A program made the translations under genes and the position numbers. The notes below the pieces were generated by a model. It was not told the origin of the DNA and did not search any database. It saw only the letters and a list, made by a program, of their open reading frames with translations. From NCBI RefSeq assembly GCF_022539315.1, contig NC_066333.1, positions 5,155,501-5,219,500 on the forward strand: DNA of 64,000 bases, read 5' to 3'. The stretch comes from Serinus canaria (taxonomy: Eukaryota > Chordata > Aves > Passeriformes > Fringillidae). This document shows positions 48,583-59,720 of the stretch, piece after piece; position 1 is the first letter of the stretch; each line of letters opens with the position of its first letter.

Positions 48583-50369
48583 ATACACTTAGCACTGTGA
48601 TTGAACCCTGAAGAAATTAACCTCTGAAAAGACTGAAAATTAGAGCTCTCTATAGATTTGCTAATTATTCTATGAAATTGAATGGGGAATCTTAAATAGC
48701 CCTTAGACTTAAATATACATTTTCAGATCCATTCTAATTACTTCTCATCTCCATGAAAGTAATACCCTAAACAGAGAGTGCTGAATGATTGTAAAGGACA
48801 GTAATGTCCCTGTCCAGAAATACTTAGAATCAGTGCAAATATCAGATGGAAGACAGGGGTAAAATAAGCAAGAAAATGAGCATTACTGTAGCAGGCAGAT
48901 GGTTGTGCTGGGTAGAAAGGGATTTCTCTTCCCTCAAAACATTTGAAAATTTTTAAATGTTACCAACCTGCATGCAGAGGAAGCCAAATCTTTTTAATGT
49001 GTTTTGCTGAAACTATTAAAAAAAAAAAAAAAGCAAATAGCTAAACAGTTTGGTTTTCAGCAACAGCAAAAATTATTCCCCAAACTGAAAGAAAAATTTG
49101 AAAACACTGGAAACAGCCAGAAGCTGGATGTTTTCTGCTTTGGGTTTGTTTGTTTTTAAGTAACTGGAAAGCTCCTTCCAAAAGAATAGAAAAAGTAAAA
49201 ATTACATTTTTTTTTCCTTGTTTGTTTGCTTGCAAAATATTTTGTGAGGAAATCCCTGTGATTCACTGCTCACCACTCTTTGGAATTAAATTCTTAGAGC
49301 CTGGGAGCTCCTTTCTGCCTGTGTCCAGTTCATTAGCAGGTCTGGAAACTCCAGCCCAACTCAGAGCAGTGTCCTGTACTTAAAACTAACTTTGCAATTC
49401 CATGCCAAGTTTCGAGCAAAGGAGTGGAATAATTTTAATTTTTTTTTTTTCTTTTCATCTAAGTGTGGTCAGCCACCTGCCCTGCCTAGATCAAGAAAAG
49501 CCTCTTTTTTTTTTTTTCTGCAGGTGCACTGGGGAAAGGCAGTGTGCTTCTGCACCTTCATGTGTGTGGAAGGGCTGGCCCTGTGTTTGCTCAGCAGACT
49601 TGGAACAGGCTTGGAGCAAGCAGGGGCACAGACAGGCAGACACCCCAAAAGGCAGAGCTGGTGTATTTATCATTAACTTGGGGTTTGTAGCAGCTGAGCA
49701 CAAAATCTGAAGAAACACCCAGCTGTCAGACAATTATTCATTTTTTTATCTTGTCAGACACCAGGAAAGTGTTTCTCCTCAGTAATGAAGAAAATAAAAC
49801 TGCCATGAAAACCTCTGTGGTGTTACCTTGCCAAGCAGCCCCTTTTACATGGGGGGTTTGGTGCTGACACTTGTGCTAAGGGGCAGGGTTTGGTCTCAGC
49901 TGGAGGGGTGAAATCCCTGGGCTTTGGGACACAGGAGCTGCACCACCCTTTGGCTTCAGAGGATGTGATTCCTGGGCTTATCCAGGATAGAAAATTCAAT
50001 AAATTAACTGCTTGTGTGAAAAAAAGAGTCCCAAATACTCTGGGGATGAGAATGGGAATGGGAGAGGGAGAGGGAGAGGAATATTGTTTTCCATTCCTGC
50101 ACCATTTTCACTCAAATAAATTGTTGTTAAGCTATGCCTAAAACCCATGAACATGGCCAAAGGCACTTCATTGACAGCTATAGCAATTCTATAGGATTAT
50201 TGACCCATCCTCAAGAATCTTAAAGAGAAGCTAAGCTACCAGGAGAGATGTACAGAGCAGCTCAAAATACAAAATAAATGTATTCAACTCCATTGCTGAA
50301 AGCTCCCCCCTGCCCATGAGAGACACTTTTAATGGCCACAGAGAATCCAATTGTATTTGTATTTTTCCT
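48583..50369. other. unique noncoding sequence
   Basis: AT-rich to about 49250 with A/T runs near 49017-49032, 49438-49451 and 49506-49519. A (GGGAGA)n-like patch lies at 50061-50079. No gene recognised. Confidence 0.5.
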
Positions 50370-50470
50370 TCAGTATTTGTTGATAAAGAAACAATCTGTT
50401 CATTAATTTTTATAAAACTTTATGGCATTTGTACAAGGCAATATTGGTTTGGCTGCTGTAGATCTTGCAC
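50370..50470. other. candidate conserved noncoding element
   Basis: Complex AT-rich block (TTGTTGATAAAGAAACAATC, TTCATTAATTTTTATAAAAC, GGCAATATTGG). Weak evidence based on texture. Confidence 0.2.
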
Positions 50471-50506
50471 AGGCTGACTCCTCTGTTTAACTTTCTATAT
50501 TCTAAA

Positions 50507-50570
50507 TAGGTCCCATTGACTTTCATGAGTCTGCTTGTAAGTAAAGATAACTTAGAGGATCAAAGCCCTA
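50507..50570. repeat. ancient amniote repeat remnant
   Basis: GTCCCATTGACTTTCATGAG, then CTGCTTGTAAGTAAAG, then GGATCAAAGCCC. This matches the word order of an old reptile/bird repeat (CCCATTGACTTCAATGGG, then AGTAAAGTTA, then GGATCAGGGCC). Not verified by alignment. Confidence 0.45.
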
Positions 50571-52179
50571 TAAACTGTGTCATTAAATTTTAAGAAGTCA
50601 GAAGCTGCACGTTCTCTTCCCAGGCTGTACCAGCATCTCCCATGAGTGTTAATGAGACCTGTTCTCATGTCACCAATCTCTGGACATCAGAAGACACAGA
50701 TTTGATTTTAGGCTTGATTGCACAGATGAAAATAAGCAATAACTCATGAAAATCAGTGTAGGCTTACATGGCAGTCAAAATACAGCTGATGAAGCTCATG
50801 TTCGTGCTGAGAACCCTCCAGAAGTTCAGTTCTCTTGAAACACATGATGCATTTGGTCTGTGCAGCAGGTGAGTGGAGCTCACTAGAACTGATTCTCCAT
50901 GTATTTGTCAATAATTTCAGGAGAATTAAAAATAAGGAAAATAAATAAACTCTGCTGAGATTACCAGAGTGATTCAGCTCAGCAAAGTGTGGGAAAGATG
51001 ACTCAGATTTTAGCCAGTGGCTGTCTCCTCCACACCTTGTAGGAGAGTTTTCCTGGAAATCAGGCAGGGTTTTACTGATAACTGGTTTTCATGAAAGTGA
51101 GGAGAGAGAAGTGAGGAGGACTTGGTCTTTCTGGAACACTTTCAAGCCAATGCAGAGGTTTGGGAGAGAGGAGGATGGAAGCATCCTTCCAACACTGGTT
51201 TTTCACAGCTATCTTCAAAACCAATTTAAAAATGGAAGCTGCTGAAGAACCCCCAAGACAAGGATTGTTCCAGCTCTTGGCTGGATGCTCTCTGGCTCTA
51301 CATAAAGTGCAGAATGGAGGGCAATTTCCAGTGACTCCAGGGCTGGACACTTCCCCCACGAGCAGCCCTGGCTGCAGTTTCCACAGCCAAGAGGGACTGA
51401 GGGAGCTCTTCATCCCATTCAGCTCTGCCAAGGAGCAGATGGGGCCAGCCCCACAGGGCATTCCTGGAGCCACTCTGCCCTGCAGCTCTGTGTGACAGCT
51501 CAGAGGATGTGACAAACACCCCAGCTGGGACTTCTTGCCTCCCTCCCGAGTGTTTTTGCAAGACACCATCCAGGATGATCAGCTACTGAGTCACCCCTGC
51601 AGCCCTGGGCTGTCACCTGTGCACAGGCAGAGCTGGCCCTGAATTCTGTGAGCTTTTCTGCAAGAGGGGGATTTGTCCAAATAAAGGAGACAGAATTTGA
51701 AGAGAGAATTGAAGATAAAGAAGAATTGAAGGTTCAGAATTTGAAGGAAGATGAATGTGAAAGAAGTCAAGAAGCAAACTCCTGCCACCCTACAGCAAAT
51801 GCTGCTTTTTAGGGCAAGACAGGGAGGAGCAGCCAGTGCAGGTCCCAGGCAGCACCAAAAGCCCAGGGGACACCTTTTGCTGGGACAAACATCCCTGGAA
51901 AGGTGGATGGTAGAACAAGCATATCCTGGACAGGGGGCAGCAATAAATCATTCATGAAAAGAATAGGAAACACCACAGCCAGGGCAAAGAGAATGCTAAT
52001 TTGCTTTGCAACCTGATCAAATGGAATGACTGGCCTTGAGGGATGCAGCCATTTTGGGGGTTGATTGCTGCAGTTAATACAGAGCATTAACTTTGCAGCT
52101 TTGCTCCAGGCAGAACTTGTCCCAAGTGATCTAAAACTTTCAATGCACTTATTCTATCAGAAGATTTGTGTGTGTATGT
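50571..52179. other. unique noncoding sequence
   Basis: Open frames at 51072-51569 minus and 51160-51495 plus overlap antiparallel and lack recognisable domains. A GAA/TTGAAG-rich patch lies at 51690-51770. Nothing else recognised. Confidence 0.5.
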
Positions 52180-52450
52180 GTGAGACTGCCTAATTAATGA
52201 GTTTCTTTTCAATATTAATATGCAGAAAAGTTTACTGCCTCAAAGGTGTGTCAATATATACATTTTTCTGGTTAAAGAAGCTTGCCTGTGGCTATTCTAA
52301 AATATAAAAACTATTAATTAAAGTATACAGTGCTTTAGAAAAAAAAAAAAAGAGAGATCGAATTGCTGAAGTCTTTGGGGAGAATTGCTACAGAATTTAT
52401 GCCAAATGTCTCAATTAATTGATATGCTAAAGTGAGCAACCTGGAGTATT
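52180..52450. other. candidate conserved element, homeodomain-like cores
   Basis: TAATTA at 52191-52196 and 52315-52320, and a 12-bp palindrome TCAATTAATTGA at 52411-52422. An A-run near 52340-52352 interrupts the block. Regulatory role is inferred. Confidence 0.27.
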
Positions 52451-52682
52451 TTAGTAAAGATTTTTCACAAGGCTTCAGCTATTCCCTCCCAGCAATCAAA
52501 GAATACCGTTGAGTGATTTCAAACCAGGTGGAATCAAGAAAAAACAAATGCACAAACTCCTCCCAAACCTGTTGAGTTGCTCCTTTCCCTGCATGAGGAG
52601 CTGCAGGAGCCTGGGCAGCAGAGAGCCCTTCCAGAGCTGCAGGTTGGGCTCTCACACCTCAGACCTGTGCCTGGCAGAGGCC

Positions 52683-53112
52683 AAATGCCACCAGCATGGT
52701 CCTTTCCCAGACATCCACTGGTTGGAAATGCCACCAGGCTGTCCTTTCCCAGACTTCCACTGGTTGGAAATGCCACCAGCTTGGTCCTATCCTAGACATT
52801 CACTGGTTGGAAATGCCACCAGCCTGGTCCTTTCCCAGACATCCACTGGTTGGAAATGCCAGCAGCCTGATCCTTTCCCAGACATCCACTGGTTGGAAAT
52901 GCCAGCAGCCTGGATCCTTTCCCAGACATCCACTGGTTGGAAATGCCACCAGCCTGGTCCTTTCCCAGACATCCACTGGTTGGAAATGCCACCTGCCTGG
53001 TCCTTTCCCAGACATCCACTGGTTGGAAATGCCACCAGGTTGGTCCTTTCCCAGACATCCACTGGTTGGAAATGCCACCAGCCTGGTCCTTCCCCAGACA
53101 TCCACTGGTTGG
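52683..53112. repeat. 43-bp minisatellite, ten copies
   Basis: The core CCCAGACATCCACTGGTTGG recurs with starts of ACATCC (or variants) at 52711, 52753, 52796, 52839, 52882, 52926, 52969, 53012, 53055 and 53098. Spacing is 43 bp apart from one 42 and one 44. Units differ by a few substitutions, so homogenisation is incomplete. Because 43 is not a multiple of three and the unit lacks stop codons, plus and minus frames stay open across it. This creates the 247-codon frame at 52509-53252, which I do not consider a gene. Confidence 0.95.
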
Positions 53113-56100
53113 TGCTTCCCAAGGCTGCATGGCCCCTCCTGAGTGCAGCCTGTCCTCAGCAGCACTTCCCACCCTGCTCCTTGGATCTGGGAGACATCAA
53201 CAAGGATGGAGAAGGGACATTATTGCTCTCATTTTTACATATGAGAAACTAGGTACTAATGCAAGACAGGTCTCCAGAGCAATTTCTTCATTATTTTGTC
53301 TTGCCTAAAGAGCTTCAAAAATAATTTTCTCCAAGTGATTTTTGTCAGAGGTTATAGAGGAAGCCTCTGGAACAGCCAAAGGCCAAGAGCTGTGTATAAA
53401 ACCAGTATTTTAACTGTATAACTATTCTTTCTCCCCAGTGGGTGCCTGTATAAAATATTTACCAAATTATCCTTCCCCTTCTTTAATTTCCCATAGCATA
53501 TCCTTTCCTACCTGGAAAATCCTGCCATAAACCTCCACCAGTGACTGCTTAATATGCTGAGCAGAGCCTTGCAAAGCCCTTCAGAGAGCCCTCCCAGCCT
53601 GTCTGGACCCCAAATTACTGCCTGCAGACACCACAGCAAACATTCAGGAAAGTGGAAGGAAATAAAGTGTCTTATCTTAATCATTCTGATGAGGGAGAAC
53701 AGCCAATGTCCATGGAGCAAAGCTGGAATAAAGGGCAAGAAATTGTGGCTGCTGTAACAAAATAAACAGCCCATGAGGGTCTTCTCACAGTGGGATGCTT
53801 GGGAAATTTGGGTGGGTTTCTTTAGTAAAGATCTTCTTTACTAAATTCTTAGAAAATTTAGAAAATTCTCATTTTGCAGATACAGTGCTCTAGTTTTGGG
53901 TGGGTTTTTGTTGTCTTTTCTCTTCCTGAGCAGGTGATTGTTATATTTCATGTGCAGGGTTTCCATAAGCACAAGTTGGCTGGTTGCTGTGAGGGGATAG
54001 AAGTAGTAGCAGGTGCAGAGTCTTCGTGTTCCTTTAGTTTCCTGATTGCTGGGGCTAAAAGAAGGATGGGAGAGAAAGCCAGGAAAAGGCAAAAACTGTG
54101 AAATTTGCCTTTTCTTTCTTCCCCAGCTCCCTGTAGTTGCAAGGCAGGTCTTCATAATATAAGAGATAAGCAGCTGCTCAATGTAGGAGCAGTAGAGTTT
54201 AAAAAACTCATGTGCTTTATAGATGTTATTTGATCTCTCCTAAACACCCTGAATATGGGATTTTTGCATGCTGCTTTGATCTCAGGGAAGCATATTCCAG
54301 CCAAGCTGCTGCCACCCCTCTAATGAGTGGTGTTGGAGGCCCTACATAACCCATGGCTGGTGAAAGTGGGGAGGAAGAATGCAAACTCTGGCAGCCCTGC
54401 TCCAAAGTAGGTCAAGCTCCTGCAAAGGCAGTGGCACCACATCATTCCCGTGGTGGCAGGTGCCTGTGCAGGTGAGGAGCTGCCTGAGCTGCTGAGGTGT
54501 GGGGCAGAGCAGCTCCTTATGGCTCAGCCCATGGCCACAGCTCTGAGGGAGAGCTCTGCTAGCCCGGGCTGAGAGCTGCAAAGGGCTGAGATGTTCCTAC
54601 AGCAGATGCCTCAGGTCTGGTACCTACCCTGGACTCACCTGTAAAATCCAAAACTGCCAGCATAACAAAAAGAAAAATTTTCCTTCTAAGATTGGTGTGT
54701 AACGGAGAAGTTTGCAGAGAATACACTTGGACCTTGCAAGGTTTTAGAGGCTGTGCTCCTGCTGTGTTCAGCTGCAACCCCGTGCAGGTGCCTCCCAGCC
54801 CTGTTCAGCAGTGTGGCTGCTCCCACAGACACCTCCCTGGCTCTGCAGGAACAGACACTGGGCTCCCCAGGGAGCTCTGACTGGGTGCCAAGCTGCTTTA
54901 TCTGCACAGCTCAGAAGACTCCCCACACACATGGTCTTTTTAGGATCAGGAACACCTCCAGGTCTAGGGGTGTCCTAATTCACAGCTGACATCTGAGGTG
55001 CTGCAATCACATTGCTAACAGACCAGCTAAAACAGGAAAGGAGCCTTTACCTGCTGCCAGCTCCTGTAATAACGTGTCCTAAGAGCACTTTCTTGCTCTT
55101 TCAAGTCATGCACACACAAGTTACTTCACAAAGTGGTCTCTTGTCTGGGCCTCACAAACTTGTTTTACTTATAAGGTGTCTTAGATTGGAGCAAGGACTG
55201 CCAGAGGGGAAGCAGGGTTACACAGGATTGCACCACAGAAACCACCCAGCTGCAGTGGATTGCTCTTTTTGCCATGGGCTGACTTGCTTATGCAGGTTTG
55301 CACTGTTATCAAATGTTTGTTATGACACAGGAAAAAGTACTGAGCTGAGCCAGGCCTGTTCTGTGATCTGGATTATCCACTCTCTGCTCCCCATGGGAGC
55401 TTATGGAAAGAGTTTTCTGTACTAACCAAAAAAAAAAAAACCTCCTCATCCTGAAAGCCTTTCTGTGGAAGGAGAGACTGTAAGGCAGCAAATGCCTTTA
55501 CAGAGAGTTTCTCAGTCACCTGGAGCAGCATCAGAGCATTATTAGTCCTTCAGCCAGGGGGCTCAGATAGGGCAGGCCTGAGTGCCAGCCTACAGGCTGT
55601 TAGGATCTCTCTAATTCCTTTCTTAACTTGTCAGCTGAGTAAGGGACAGCATTGTGTTTCTGCTTGTTTCCACTTTCCAATTTGAAATTTCAGCATGCAA
55701 TCAGCACACCTGAAGCTTTGACAATCTGTCTGCAGGAGATGGGCAGGGGTTCAAGGAAGCTGCTTTTAATCCTGTCTGCTGGGTGTGGGTTTTCCCCAAA
55801 TCTCATTTCCTATTGTAGGTTTGGATGGCTTCTAACTCCAATTAGCCTTACACAATAAAAACAGAGGGCTGAGTTTCAGAAGATGTCTTGCAGGGGCATC
55901 ATAACTCAATGCTGGGCAAGGCTTTTCTGTCCTCCATGCCTCCCTTCCCTCCAGAAATTAGGATTTTACCTCCTAAGACATGAGCTTTTTACAAGCAGTT
56001 TAAGGGTTCTTCTACTCTCAGGGTTCACCATTTTCAGGTTTTTTCATCCATGCTGGCTGGAAACCTCCTTCTCTTAATTAATGCTGGAACTCTGGTATAT

Positions 56101-57890
56101 CCATATGAATCCAAGGCCTGGGGTTTTAAGAAAAATGCCAGGTGTCAGGAGACTCCTCATAAAACCACGACAGTTAGCAAGCTGAACACACAAAGAACAG
56201 TCTTGTAGCTTTTTTTTTTTCCCCTCTAAAGTTACTTCTATTTTAGTATAAGGAATCCTAGAAAGAAAAAGAGAAAAGTGCCCACAATAGATCCTTGTGT
56301 CATGAAGCAAACCCTGGAATAAAAGTCTCAGCTCTGTTCCCCTAAAAAGAGGTAGGCTCTGAAGGTGCAGTCCATCAGACAATACAGCAGTTTTAAAGGT
56401 ATTGGAAACACTTGTTGGGAAAGCCAGAAGCTGCCAGTTGAAAACCGAGGGTTTAAAATGCGAAGGATCAAAATACAGCAACATTAAACCCTTGAAAAAG
56501 GAAGGTAAAACTGAACAAAGAATCCAGGCTGTGACTGCTTGTCCTCCAGTAATTCTGAAACCTGGTTAAACTCTGAGAGGCCCTGAAATTTCTCCTGGAC
56601 AGAACTGGTGTTTATAACTTGAAATAATGATGCTGGATGTTTGACTTTTCATTACAGGCAGATTATTAACATTTTCTCAGCACTGGTGTGTCACAGAATT
56701 TAAACCACCAGTTTGAAGAACAGTCTCATTTTGTAAGCTGTGAAATGTCTCTGGCAGCAAGGTCTCCCCTCACAGGGGCCTGCCATGGCTCATCCCCATC
56801 CATGGAACATTGCAGGTGGCTGTGAGGAAAGGTGGGGATTTTGTCCTGTTTGTTATCACTGCCAGGAATAAACTCCTCCATTAACCAGGGATGCCTGGAC
56901 AGCTGTTAAATTGTCTTTGGTTTGGGTTTGTTTTTTTTTTTTCCATTGACAATAACTTTTTCACCATCACAGATGACTGTGGCCAATTTAATCCTGGTCA
57001 TTCTGCTCCTCTGATTGCTGGGGCTGATCTAGAGCTGAGCTACCGTGGGGCCAAACCCCTCAGCACTGTTCTTCTTCAAGGGAAAGAGCTGTTAACCCAA
57101 ATTACTTGGCAGCTCTAAGAAATTCTAGCAGGTAATTTTTGCAGTGCTGTCAGTCACTCTCAGCCCCCGTGGCTGCTCTAGCTGCTCTGAAATAACTACA
57201 GTAGCTCTGATCATGAATTACTGTGATTTGTCAGCAGTAATATAAACCCAGCGAGGGTTTTGATGCTTTTGCCAGCAACGTGTGAAAGAAAATATTTGAG
57301 TGAAGTTGTCTAAGCCAGGTTGGGTAAAGAAAAGGGGATTTAAAAAGCCAATCTGACCTGCCCAGATTTATTTCATGCATCAGCCCACTGTCTGATTTAA
57401 GACCAGTGGATATATTTAGTCTTCTTGAATAATTCCTGATGGGTGTTGGTCTTCTTCTGCCTGGAAATTATAATACAACTCTGCACATCATCTAAATAAT
57501 GCAACAACCTACTGTAATATCTCTTTTCTTGGAACAATTGTGTATAACACTGGGAAAAACAAAGCATGTCTCTGAAAACAAAAATGTCCTTCTGACAGGA
57601 GTTGCTACAATTTGGACAGTGGGAGTTTTTCCCCTGCAGAGCAACAATACCACATGGAGCAGGAGACAGGGAATCCACACTGGCCCTTAAGCTTCAGATC
57701 CTGATTTCTCTGCTGAGCTGGGCAGAGATTTAATGTCAAAGAGCTATCCAGAGCAACTCCTAGGTTACTGCTGGAAAACCTGAGCTGTGTTTTCTGGGGG
57801 CCAGGCAGAACTTCTTGAAGTTTGCTGAGCTTATCTAAAGAAGAAAGTTAGCTAGCTGCAAAGCGAGTGATAATGATTTTCATTACCATT
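53113..57890. other. unique noncoding sequence
   Basis: Mixed DNA with A- or T-runs near 55429-55440, 56209-56220 and 56930-56942. A TCATGAATTACTGTGATTTG string near 57212-57231 is conserved-looking. No gene, RNA or repeat family recognised. Confidence 0.5.
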
Positions 57891-57940
57891 ATATGTACAA
57901 CTATATATATAGCTATATACATATATAGTAAAATATGTAA
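57891..57940. repeat. TA-rich simple repeat
   Basis: Imperfect TATA array including the palindrome TATATAGCTATATA. Confidence 0.8.
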
Positions 57941-58359
57941 CTACAAAGGGACTTATATCTATAATTACAGCTATTTTTTTCAATCAGCCAGGTGTTAGGA
58001 AAATTCCTGTTGAAAGTTCTCATATTGTAGTGAGACCTTGAAGAAGGATGACCACATTTACCTCTGAGTCTCTGGAGCCTCTTGCAGAATGTGGCCCAGC
58101 TTTTCCATGGACTCTTTTATAAACCTGTGTCCTCTGGCAAGAGTTTGAAAGGACAGTGCTCCAGTGTGCATTGGACTGACTTTTCTCCCTCCTGCATCTG
58201 CATATGACAGGTAAGTGGCTGAAGGTTAATTGTTACTCTAGGATATTATGTTCCTTCTCTCTCTTGTTAATTCTGGGGACAAGGTGGGGAAAGAAAATCC
58301 CTCATACTTGAACCTTGCTGCAAATGTCTCAATGGCTGCTCAAAACAAATGTTTGTCTT
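57941..58359. other. unique noncoding sequence
   Basis: A CTTGCAG acceptor-like word near 58087 and a GACAGGTAAGTGG donor-like word near 58211 frame about 120 bp, but every plus frame between them contains a stop, so no coding exon is called. Confidence 0.45.
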
Positions 58360-58465
58360 AAAAGAAAACAAAACTAAAAGAGAAACAAACAAACAAAAAA
58401 CTAAATACACAAAAAACACAAAATAAAAAACCAAAACCACAAACAAACAACAACAAAAAAAAACA
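58360..58465. repeat. A/C-rich low-complexity tract
   Basis: About 105 bases made almost wholly of A and C (AAAC, AAACC, ACAAA words) with only a handful of G and T. The strand asymmetry is marked. Confidence 0.85.
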
Positions 58466-58565
58466 GTCCAAAGGTACTTCTCCTTTATAAAGTTATATTA
58501 AAATCCAAAATTTTTTCCTAGTGCTTTTGGTAGGCTTGTAGCTGAGTGAATAGGTTCAAATCAGC

Positions 58566-58608
58566 CATATATATGTGTATATATATATTTTTTTGGGGGG
58601 GAGGGGTT
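58566..58608. repeat. TA repeat with T- and G-runs
   Basis: A short TA/TG array passes into a T-run and then a run of seven G followed by AGGGG. Confidence 0.8.
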
Positions 58609-59459
58609 TAGCATTAGCATAAGCTTTATTTCTTTGTCCCCATCAATGTCAGCATTTCTCTGTAGCTAAAACCCCTGTTTAACAAGGTCAGAATCACTAC
58701 AAATAACTCCAAGGGTGCCAGGGAGGCACATGGGCCAAGGAGGCATCTTCCAGTTATTTTTTCTTATTCTCCTGAGTAGAGGAGAAGCCCATTTTGCCTT
58801 CAGACTTCTCAGGATGGATGGGAAGAGCAGGAAATAAGGCAATTTGAAGGAGAGAGAGCAGGGGGCAGAGGCTGGCTGGAGTTTGGGGTGGTCCATGACC
58901 TCCAGCCCACTGCCTGGCTGCACCTGGGCCTGAATGGTGCAGCAATTTGGGCTTCTGCTGATCCCCAAAAGTGTTTCCTGCATGGGCTATGGAGTAGATG
59001 ATCCATTCCCGGCCCAGCTGAAAGGGATCAGGGGGGCAATCAAGTGGCCTGAAGTGGCCCCACGCTCCTGGGAGAGGCAGAGCCATTGTTAGGTGCACAT
59101 TAAGGAACTGATGAGCTGCCTGCCAGCCCCTGGCAGGTTCATTTCCAACCCCATCCTTTTCATTTCAGCCTCTCTCTCATCCCTGTGAGCCATGGGGGAG
59201 TGAATCCATGAGGGTTTCTACCCAATTACTCCTCTCTTTAGTGGTGTAGGAATGTGGGGAGCTGCTCCATGCCTAGCTGAGGTGGAGGGAATGTTCAGCA
59301 CCCAGGGAGATTTATGCCTGTGACTTTCTGGCTGTAAGGTGGCAGAGCAGCCCATGCTGTGCTGCATCTCATATGCATATTCATGGCTCGTTTGTTCTCT
59401 AAAGAAATGCCTGGCTTAGAGATGGTTTGAAGGACACTGACCACACAGCTGAAACACAC
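58609..59459. other. unique noncoding sequence
   Basis: Open frames at 58666-59098 minus lack recognisable domains. Nothing else recognised. Confidence 0.5.
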
Positions 59460-59720
59460 TCAGGTTGCTCACAAATTAGAACTCCATCATTTTTCATAAC
59501 AAATTGGTAACCACTGCAAATCCACGTGCACCAGGGTTGTTATTGGAAATGCTATGTATTTTATTGGATTGGGAACATTTTGCAGCTATCAAGCTGTCAA
59601 TTATTTTAGCACAACACAAGGTTTCTCACGATGATGGATGGTGATTCTAAATAATTTTTATAAAGTATTTCTACTTACAGTGGTGTCAGGAAACCTGCCT
59701 GCCTGTGAAATATTGTGATT
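59460..59720. other. candidate conserved noncoding element
   Basis: Repeat-free, complex AT-rich block with CACGTGCACC-like and GTTATTGGAAATGC words, GCTGTCAATTATTTTAGC and CTAAATAATTTTTATAAAG, and few open frames. Texture is strongly enhancer-like, but conservation is not measured. Confidence 0.3.

Noticed and set aside
51072..51569. 165-codon minus-strand frame
   Set aside because: No recognisable protein features or splice context, with antiparallel frames over the same stop-poor DNA.
52509..53252. 247-codon open frame, the longest in the window
   Set aside because: It is generated by the stop-free 43-bp minisatellite; the encoded sequence is just the repeat read in three phases, and no non-repeat domain is present.
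58088..58210. Possible internal exon between a CTTGCAG and a CAGGTAAGTGG
   Set aside because: All three plus frames contain a stop between the two splice-like words, so it cannot be an ordinary coding exon; a noncoding exon remains unsupported.
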